A stretch of 64,000 nt of DNA from Nelumbo lutea (lineage: Eukaryota; Streptophyta; Magnoliopsida; Proteales; Nelumbonaceae). The DNA is taken from NCBI GenBank assembly GCA_022828595.1, contig JAKGHH010000006.1, forward strand, positions 15,930,499-15,994,498, written 5' to 3'. The position numbers and the translations under genes are program-made. Of the stretch, positions 57,006 to 64,000 are shown piece by piece; the stretch's first letter is position 1, and every line of letters starts with the position of its first letter. The notes beneath the pieces are model-generated. The model searched no databases, was not told the origin of the DNA, and saw nothing but the letters and a program-made list of their open reading frames with translations.

Positions 57006-57800
57006 CTACTCAAACCCTTTGCTCTTGATTGCCTTAAAGAACGACAGACAGCGGTCCGTCGATTTGGACATGAAGCGGCTTAGGGCGGCTATGTGGCCAT
57101 TCAACCTCTGAACCTCCTTCAACTTACGGGGTGGTCTCATGTCTAAGATGCCCTTAACCTTATCTGGGTTGGCTTCAATGCCGCGCCGGTTAATGATGTA
57201 TCCCAGGAATTTACCTGAGGTCACGCCGAACACACACTTGTTCAGATTTAATCTCATGTTAAACTTATGCAAAATTTCAAAAACAGAATGCAAGTCTTGT
57301 ATTAATTCATATGAGAATTGAGTTTTGATGACCATGTCGTCTACATAGCATTCTACTTTTCTACCGATTAACGGCTCAAACAATTTATTTACAAGTCTCT
57401 GAAAGGTTGCCCCTGCGCTTTTCAACCCGAAGGGCATAACCTTGTAACAGTAGAGGCCGAACTCTGTGATGAAGGCAGTCTTTTCTTCATCTGACGGGTC
57501 CATCTTGATCTGGTTATAGCTCGAATAGGCGTCCAAGAAGCTGAGCAACTCATGCCCTGAGGTCGCGTCCACCAAACGGTCGATTCGGGGGAGCGAGAAG
57601 CAGTCTTTCAGGCAAGCCCGGTTCAGGTCGGTGTAGTCGACACACATGCGCCACTTGTCGTTGGCCTTCTTTACTAGGACGGGGTTGGCTACCCAACTCG
57701 GGTAGTGGACTTCTCTTATGAAGCCCGCTGTGAGGAGCTTTTAGACTTCTTCGTCGACCGCTTTCCACCGCTCCGGGTATAGGTTGCATTTCTTTTGTCT
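57006..57800 (-). pseudogene. Tat reverse transcriptase
   Basis: WRMCVDYTDLNRAC, SFLDAYSSYNQIKM, FGLKSAGATFQRLVN and the catalytic CYVDDMVIKT are all present in 57006-57680. The upstream part AGFIREVHYPSWVANPV is cut off by TAA at 57741-57743, where Gln is usual, so full-length polyprotein cannot be read. Confidence 0.9.
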
Positions 57801-58062
57801 AACGGGCCTAACTACAGGATCAGTGTTCAGCTTGTGAGTTATGAGTCTAGGGTCTATACCGGACATTTCTGCCACAGACCATGCAAAAATATCTAAATTT
57901 CAAAGTAAGAAACTTACTAGTTCAGATCGTAGGGGCTCTTGGACAGAAGCACCGATCTGGAGTGTCCGAGCTTGGTCTGTTATCGAGGTTGGGACTGCGA
58001 CTGTTTCTTCAGTGGGCACGGCTCGCTCTTCCCCTTGCTCTGTGGGTCATTCCAGTTTGAGG

Positions 58063-58434
58063 TCATCGGTCACCTTGGTTTTCCCCTTTAGGGCGGCAAT
58101 GTAGCACTTGCGGGACTCGAGCTAGTTGCCCCACGCTACTGCCACACCAAAATCCGTTGGGAACTTCATAGCCAGGTGGTAAGTGGAGACCACCGCCCAT
58201 TCGACATGGGTGATCGGTTGACCTATTATGGCATTGTAGGGAGAGGGGGTCGCTACCACTAGGAAGTTGTGTTCGAATCTGACCACACAAGGCCATGTGC
58301 CGATCCATAGGCCTCAGATCGCTTCTCTGCAACTGAAGCTGGTCAAATGCAGCTTTGAAGAGGATGTCGGCTGAGCTACCTAACTCCACGAGTACGCGCC
58401 TGACCTCGAAGTTGTTGATCCTTAGCTTTATCAC
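58063..58434 (-). pseudogene. Tat aspartic protease with altered active site
   Basis: VRRVLVELGSSADILFKAAFDQL is the active-site segment; the usual form is LVDxGSSADIL, so the catalytic Asp codon now reads Glu. The frame becomes unrelated after about residue 60, indicating a frameshift in the second half. Confidence 0.75.
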
Positions 58435-58464
58435 GAGTGTGTCATCATGGGGGTATTGGACCCC

Positions 58465-58727
58465 TCATGCATCGTCTTCTGTGAAGAAAATTGGATCTCC
58501 TGTCTTTGGTCGCTTTGGGGGGTTTTGCTCTTCCCAGGCGGCCTCCCGAACTGACATCCGAGCTGCTCCTGAGGTGCAACCTGCAACGATCGAACCTCCC
58601 ACTATCATGTGGATGGTCCTCCGTACTGGCCTCTTCTCCAGAGGCTGCCTCTGCGGTTGTTCGGCCGGTCTGCTGCTGGACTCCAGAGCATCTCTACCGT
58701 GCTCCCCTGGCCGACTTGTTCTATTAC

Positions 58728-58782
<55 letters not shown>

Positions 58783-60542
58783 TTGTACAAAGTTTCTCAA
58801 ATATCCGCGACAGATAAGCTCCTCTATCTCGTCGCAGAGGTTTTTACAACTCTCAGTACTGTAACCGTGGTCTTTGTGAAAACTACAATACAAACTCTTA
58901 TTTCTTTCATTGGGGTTCCCCCTCAGACGGGGTGGCCACTTCACGTATGGGGCGTCCTTGATAGCCATCAGGATTTCGGCCCGCTTCGCATTCAGTGGGG
59001 TGTAATCAGCTCGGTTCAGTGCAGGAGCTTTGAACAAATGACCCGACTTCGCACCCCGAACTGTTTCCTTTTTTCTTCGGGTGTCCTCTTGACCGGAAGA
59101 CTCTTATCTTTTCTTTTTTTTGGGTGCGCCCTCACCCTTCTAGTTGATCTCTTCTTCGGTGGCTATGAACTTATCTGCAAGTTTTAGAAACTCGGTTATG
59201 GTCGCAGGTTGGCTGACAACCTTGTGCCACTTGAACTCTTTGTGCTTCACACCCTTCTTGGCCGCTGCAAGGTGTATGGCGGGATCCAGGCACGGTATCT
59301 GCATACAAGCGTCATTGAACCACTTGATATAGCTCCGAATGGACTCTCCCTCTCTTTGTGCTACGTTGAAGATGCTTTCTTCAGTTCGCGGGCAGCGTTT
59401 GTTGGTGACAAAGTGGGACGTGAAGGCTTGCGCGAACTGCGCCCAACTTTTTATTGACCCGGTTGCCAAGTTTCGGTGCCATGTGTGGGCTGCTCCCCTA
59501 AGAGTAGTGGAGAAGGCCACACACATGCACGACTCGCTGGCTCATGCTTGGTGCATCTGTGACTGAAAGGCATCTACATGATCATTCAGGTCGAACGACC
59601 CGTCATACTTATCAAGAGGGGGGAGCTTGAAATCCTTGGGCATTGGGACTGCCAGGAGTTTGGAAGATAGGGGGGACGGAACTTAGAGAAGGGGAGCTTT
59701 GACTTCGGCCGAGCTTACCTCTTCTTTGCCTATGAGCTCGGGCAAATCGCGGGTGGCAGATCGGCGAGCTCGACGTCGGTGCCTCTGCCTCCTAACAGGC
59801 TCGGCGTTTCTGCTACTCACTTCCGTGCTATCCAAGACAGTTTGCACTGGGGGTAACCCGGTCCGCTGGTGATGGCTACAGACAGAAGGATCTTGCTTGG
59901 AATCTGTTGCTAGGATCTCGAATCGGTTTTCGAGGATCGGGGTTCCAAACTTTGACTGTCGAGGTGACATAGACCTACCAAGCTGGGGTCCTCCCGACCT
60001 GTCCGCCCGCGGCGAGATCGGGGTAGCCGATCTCTCTCGTCTGTCGTGGGGGGAGGCCTGGTTTTTTGGGAGGTTTTGGGGGCCTCTCCTCGGTCGGAGT
60101 GCTCGTTCTAGCGGTGAGATTTGGCTTGTTGTGAAGCTAGGCGCTGAGGCAAGAGCTGAGGTTGCTGAAGCTAAGGTTGGGGCAGATGGGGGAACAACTA
60201 CTGATATTGATACTAGGAGACCTAATGCAGTACGTGTTGTTGATAGAGTTGAAGTTGTTGGAACTGTTGCATTTGAGGCTGCACGGCCCTCATGCACTGC
60301 ACCACGTCCTCCAGCTGGTTCAGGCTAGCCACTGGGGGCACGACCGAAGGTTCGGTTAATGTTGTTCCGACTGTAGCGGGAAGTGGGGCGATGACAGGTG
60401 CCATTGTGAGAGGCATGCTTAAGCTGGGGATTCCGTCCGCTGAGAGGGGGACAGTGAACTGTCCGATACAAACAGTAGGAAGCTGGGGTGTTCCCTGAAC
60501 TTATCCATCTCCGTGCTTCGTCCGACGTTGCTAGAGGAGGCC
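58465..60542 (-). pseudogene. Tat Gag, broken
   Basis: A likely start is the ATG near 60542 (MASSSNVGRST), but a TAA follows near 60421. Pieces: an Arg/Ser/Pro-rich N-terminal part (59683-60297), the retrotransposon gag domain (59140-59526; LRGAAHTWHRNLATGSIKSWAQF, FVTNKRCPRTEESIFNVAQREGESIRSYI), and the C-terminal part (58465-59037) with the zinc-binding YCSFHKDHGYSTESC and a poly-Asn run from a microsatellite. Frames change between pieces. Gag would form the particle. Confidence 0.85.
58725..58782. repeat. ATT/AAT trinucleotide microsatellite in gag
   Basis: About 18-19 near-perfect ATT units on the plus strand, read as AAT (Asn) codons in Gag on the minus strand, just after the zinc-binding segment. 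Confidence 0.9.
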
Positions 60543-60613
60543 ATGAGTGTTGGATTGTTTCAAGGAAGAAGGAAGGATTGAAAAAGTTTAGAGAGAAAGT
60601 CTTTTTGAAGCGA

Positions 60614-60631
60614 TTCCCACAGACGACGCCA
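60614..60631 (-). promoter_or_regulatory. Tat primer binding site
   Basis: Minus-strand TGGCGTCGTCTGTGGGAA two bases inside the 5' LTR, very close to the TGGCGCCGTCTGTGGGAA form common in plant gypsy elements. I leave the primer tRNA unassigned. Confidence 0.75.
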
Positions 60632-60633
60632 AA

Positions 60634-61366
60634 TGATGTAGCGCGATCCGGGCACTCCTAGCTGACCGTTGACTGGCTCCTTGCTGGCAACGAGCGGGAC
60701 CTGAGAAGATGAAAAGAAGGGTTCCCGGGGATTTACCTGGTGGGAATACTCCGATGCTTAAGTTAGTACTGTGTTTGGGAAGTGAAAGGAAAAACGAAGG
60801 CTAAGAGTGGAGGTCGCGTAGTTTTCCTGTACTCAAGAGATTTTTTGGTCCTTTTTCGAAGAAGTTTCTCCTCTGCCCTGAGGGCTTTTATAGGGGCGCA
60901 CCTTGGGGGATTGGACATAACCGCCACTGGACCCCCTGCCACAGCCGTTACCTGCCAGGGCTACGCAGGTGGCCGTTGTGACGTACTCCTTACCCGGGTG
61001 AGTGACACGTCTCCAAAGTGACAGGCACGCCTCCGCCCACTGAGAGACGTGGGCGCAGACTGTCGAATGGACAGGGACTGCATCGTCAGTGAGAGATATG
61101 GCGCAATCTGATTGGTACGGCCTATCAGATAGAAGCTTCATGTGGAATGCTCGTGCAACCCACTCCCGAGCTACTTTGTAGCAAGCTCAGAATACTTCGG
61201 GAGTACCCTTAGTAGAATTAGTCCTCAGGATGCCTTGTCTGCTTGGGAGTTCGGGCGAGCTGATTTTCTTAGCTTGCGAGCTGAAGTTGTCTCGGAATAT
61301 CCCTTTGGGGGTAGCTCAGGGAACCCGGAACTTGCGTTGTGGCGAGCCGTTTTATGGGCCCGTTAC
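60634..61366 (-). repeat. Tat 5' LTR, truncated
   Basis: 733 bp, colinear with 50931-51664; lacks the outer 96-97 bp (the true LTR start). By eye the two LTRs differ at a few per cent of positions, mostly transitions. Confidence 0.85.
60885..60892 (-). promoter_or_regulatory. TATA box of Tat 5' LTR
   Basis: TATAAAAG on the minus strand, in CCCCTATAAAAGCCCTCAGG context; the matching box in the 3' LTR is near 51184. Confidence 0.6.
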
Positions 61367-61529
61367 TATATACTAAAGTTTGGTTTATTTAGTTTATTCA
61401 GTTAACTGAATTTGTAATTCTAAAAATCGAAACCAAAACCGAAATACTCAAAAATCGAATAAATCGAAACTGAAATTTTTAGTTCAGTTTTTTTGTTTTA
61501 ATCGAATAATGCTCATCTCTAGATTTAAT

Positions 61530-62374
61530 TAATAGCATTTATTAATAAAAAATAACTTAAATATAGAATTTGATAAGAGAGAATAATAGCCATTATAGCC
61601 AAGAAAGATCTACACCCTCATTTATACTTTTTTTAATATGATAGAAATATGTTTTTCCCTATAAAAGACTTATAAGTCAATGAATGAGAATGAGGGACCA
61701 ATTTCGAAATAGACAAGCATTAACAATGAATGGGCCCCAAATGTTGCACAAAAGTCCCAAATGGGACCTACGATAGTTGCATGCCACGACCTGTGTAGTG
61801 CATGCAAGCACTTGCACCTGCACGACCATGCAAGCACTTGCCTGGGCTTGCCTAGTGCCCAGTCCCACCTGCACGCCTAACGAGCCTCCTGCTCAGCCCA
61901 CCTGCTTTGGCCTAGTCATCCCCTTGTAATTAACAAGGTAGAAAACAAGGAAGTCCAACCTTTTTTTATAAAAAAAAAAAGGAAAAGCAAGTATATGAAA
62001 CATTAAACAATAACTAAAAACAATAGCAAAATACTCAATAAATGTTTTTTTTAATCAAGTAGTCAATAACAATAAAAAAACACTCGATCAAAACTATAAA
62101 ACTATTTAGCATTTGGTGAGTAGTGAACAATTTTATTATTTTCACTAGACATCTTGAAATCATCAGAACACAAAATATATAAAGAAAATAAATGAATAAA
62201 GATAACGAAATATTAGAATTTAATTACAACATTCAAATTGGAATTATTCAACTATTCTATCTAATAAGCAATAAAACCACAGAGTATTGAATTAGGAGCT
62301 AAAGAGATCTTGTTAAGCAATAAATCTTTTATATTAGTTATAGAATTTTGCTATTTACAATCATGTATTAGATT
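61530..62374. other. No gene recognised; short duplicated word
   Basis: Mostly AT-rich. Around 61800-61845 the word CATGCAAGCACTTGC occurs twice, about 25 bp apart, in a GC-richer patch of unknown origin. Confidence 0.4.
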
Positions 62375-62383
62375 TTATTTTAA

Positions 62384-63943
62384 GGGAAAATTCTTGATAG
62401 GGATCCTGTACTTTAGGCCCAGTGTCAATTTACTATCCAAACTTTAAAATACCACAATGTAGTAACTGATCTTTTGAAATGCAACAATCTAGTATCTATC
62501 ATTAATGAACCGTGAGTTATATATATCACATGCTGCGATTTAAAAATTTTAAAACTATTAAAATTATCCTTGAAAATAAAATACATTGTTCATCGTCAAA
62601 ATGAAACAGAGTCGAAAGGGCTCGCCGCTAATCACCACCGTGGCCAGCGGGCAGTTCGCCAGCGTAACTGCCATTCTTCCAATACCAGTTACTCATGAAG
62701 TTCACAGTCTCTCTTTATTTACGTAAATAGAGAGGGAGTGGAGAAGGTTAACGGGTGGTAGAGGATTTAGGGTGAGAAAACATCTTATTGTCCAGTTTTT
62801 CCATGTTTGATTGCATGGTGAGATTTGTGGGCTTGAAAGAGTGGAAAGAAGTTTCTTATTTGTGTTGTAGAATTGCTCAGACAAGCAATCCAGGAGTAGA
62901 TAGCGACTCTAAGAATACCCATAATCATACTCTTCTCTTCAGGAGATTTTTTTTTTTTTTGCTGTTGTTTCATTCATTTGTAAAGTAGTCGGTCAAGCCG
63001 TCAAGCGATAAGGGCGAAGTGTTGAAAGAAATTCAGTATGGAGAAAGAGATCTAACTATTGTTTTTTGTTTGCTTGGAGTATATTCACAGGCATGTTGCC
63101 TGTGACCATGTCCAATTCAACCTCCTTGTCCGAGGAAGCTAGTGTCTATTCTGGTACTAGAGTTCAGGACTTAGTAGCTTGAATCCTATGTTCTCTGCCA
63201 TTTCTCAGCAGCTGCAACAACAGAAGATAAAGAAGAAGAGAAATCTCCCCGGAAACCCTAGTAAATGTCCCTCCTTGTTCTCAATTTTCGTACATTGTGT
63301 TGGATTTCTTGCAGCTGATTCTAATTAATCTCCCTGTATGTGTCTTTCATTTTATTGTTTCAGACCCAGATGCTGAAGTGATTGCTTTATCCCCTAAAAC
63401 TCTATTGGCAACCAACAGATTTGTGTGCAAGATCTGCAGAAAGGGTTTCCAGAGAGATCAGAATCTTCAGCTTCACAGGAGAGGCCATAATCTTCCGTGG
63501 AAGCTGAGGCAGAGAACCAACAAAGAGATCAGAAAGAGAGTCTATCTGTGCCCCGAGCCTTAATGCGTTCATCACCACCCTTCAAGGGCTCTTGGTGATC
63601 TCACGGGAATTAAAAATCACTTCTGCAGGAAACATGGAGAGAAGAAATGGAAATGTGAGAAGTGCTCAAAGAGATATGCAGTTCAATCAGATTGGAACAA
63701 GGACGACAACAATCCTTACCGGGCTTCCAGAACCAACGGAGAACAATGTTCCAACGGCTTGGGATCACCTATTAACAGAAGTTTGATAAAGAAAATTGGA
63801 TTACACTTAAAGGGTATTTGTGTCTTTTCAAATGACACTTAATATATAATGAAAATTTGGGTACTAGATTGTTGCATTTTAAACTTACAGTACTAAATTG
63901 GCATTCTACCTAAAGTAAAAGGTACCTATCAGGAAATTTTTCC
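62384..63943 (+). mobile_element. Pack-MULE carrying an IDD zinc-finger gene fragment
   Basis: Terminal inverted repeats of roughly 85 bp: the left GGGAAAATTCTTGATAGGGA and CTGTACTTTAGG... pairs with the right end read inward GGAAAAATTTCCTGATAGG and TTTTACTTTAGG. The exact 9-bp target duplication TTATTTTAA lies at 62375-62383 and 63944-63952. No transposase is present. The interior holds an IDD gene segment with its intron and upstream DNA (about 62780-63700). At 1560 bp it has the classic size of a Pack-MULE. Confidence 0.92.
63093..63840 (+). pseudogene. INDETERMINATE-domain (IDD) C2H2 zinc-finger transcription factor fragment
   Basis: Exon 1 (63093-63260) has an in-frame TGA after a one-base loss near 63175, then the nuclear-localisation-like KKKRNLPGNP. 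The intron 63261-63363 is GT-AG. Exon 2 gives PDAEVIALSPKTLLATNRF, zinc finger 1 (CKICRKGFQRDQNLQLHRRGH), NLPWKLRQRTNKE, finger 2 start YLCPEP with TAA at 63561-63563 replacing one codon, then CVHHHPSRALGDLTGIKNHFC and finger 3 start KWKCEKCSKRYAVQSDW. After QSDW the sequence no longer matches IDD and the open frame runs on into the right TIR to about 63840. IDD proteins are plant DNA-binding regulators. The missing finger 4 and the stops make this a captured fragment. Confidence 0.9.
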
Positions 63944-63952
63944 TTATTTTAA

Positions 63953-64000
63953 TTGTTCACATTTAATTTATACTATAAAAATTAGGATCTGTGTTAAGGA
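63953..64000. other. Window end, nothing recognised
   Basis: AT-rich flank after the Pack-MULE duplication. Confidence 0.3.

Larger units (their letters stand above)
50931..61366 (-). mobile_element. Ty3/gypsy Tat-type retrotransposon with antisense gene, decayed
   Basis: Minus-strand element of 10.4 kb: truncated 5' LTR (60634-61366), primer binding site, gag, protease, reverse transcriptase, RNase H, integrase, then a plus-strand gene (52234-54055), polypurine tract and full 3' LTR (50931-51760). The long spacer with an antisense frame and the extra HVDGSS-type RNase H are features of the Tat lineage. Many stops and shifts inactivate it. The 5' LTR lacks about 97 bp at its outer end, so no reliable target duplication is left. 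Confidence 0.92.
50752..61521. mobile_element. hAT-type MITE split by the Tat retrotransposon
   Basis: Ends TAGGGGTGAGCATTTGG and, read inward from the right, TAGAGATGAGCATTATTC. The exact 8-bp duplication GATTTAAT lies at 50744-50751 and 61522-61529. Both arms are rich in AACCGAA/TTCGGTT words. The original MITE was about 334 bp; the gypsy element occupies 50931-61366. Confidence 0.88.

Noticed and set aside
58491..58864. Poly-Leu or poly-Tyr proteins on the plus strand
   Set aside because: Opposite-strand reads of the ATT microsatellite in gag.
50926..61371. TATAT on both sides as target duplication of the Tat element
   Set aside because: The 5' LTR lacks its true start (97 bp missing versus the 3' LTR), so adjacent TATAT in AT-rich DNA is probably chance.

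Overview
This window is nuclear DNA from a flowering plant with a large, repeat-rich genome. The evidence is nested plant-type LTR retrotransposons (a Ty3/gypsy Tat-like element and a Ty1/copia element), LINE and SINE relics, many hAT and Tourist-like MITEs, Mutator-like and CACTA-type transposons, a plant mobile domain (PMD) gene relic, and broken pieces of plant genes. I cannot assign a species. I see no intact host gene, no rRNA or tRNA gene and no CRISPR array.

Layout: 1-3.75 kb is the tail of a Tat-like gypsy element (gag end, protease, polypurine tract, LTR). About 3.76-5.33 kb is a long LTR-like repeat whose inverted, longer partner lies at 17.95-19.9 kb. 5.4-8.2 kb (minus) is a broken multi-exon PMD gene. 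8685-11356 is a complete, small non-autonomous LTR retrotransposon with two 753-bp LTRs, primer binding site and polypurine tract but no protein genes. 11.4-22.4 kb is AT-rich and holds several MITEs with readable target duplications. 22.4-35.03 kb looks like a CACTA-type element: GGCAGT-rich subterminal repeats at both ends enclose a ferredoxin-thioredoxin reductase variable-chain fragment, a LINE interrupted by a MITE and by a nearly complete copia element (25274-30653), and a spliced-structure fragment of a RABD/Rab1 GTPase gene. 35.1-36.8 kb is a long-TIR, Mutator-like element. 37.3-46.1 kb is AT-rich with a relic of a hAT transposase zinc finger, a degenerate GA-rich repeat, MITEs and a SINE end.

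The most informative part is 46.1-64 kb. A 4.4-kb Mutator-like element (46131-50532) has about 110-bp terminal inverted repeats and an exact 9-bp target duplication. It carries intron-containing pieces of a beta-galactosidase gene and is itself invaded by a 2.8-kb hAT-type element (47295-50094, exact 8-bp duplication). That hAT element carries an LRR receptor-kinase fragment, a Ser-rich acidic fragment of unknown origin and a glycerol-3-phosphate acyltransferase fragment. Next, a small hAT MITE (50752-61521, exact 8-bp duplication) is split by a 10.4-kb Tat-type gypsy element on the minus strand, which carries an antisense gene with its own TATA box. Finally, a 1.56-kb Pack-MULE (62384-63943, exact 9-bp duplication) carries part of an INDETERMINATE-domain (IDD) zinc-finger gene.

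Together the window is a graveyard in which at least two, and probably three, DNA-transposon superfamilies (Mutator, hAT, probably CACTA) carry fragments of host genes. Most stop codons inside the broken frames read as C-to-T or G-to-A changes, which fits decay of methylated cytosines. Repeat and intron boundaries and duplications were read by eye; homology calls are from recognised family motifs, not from database searches.
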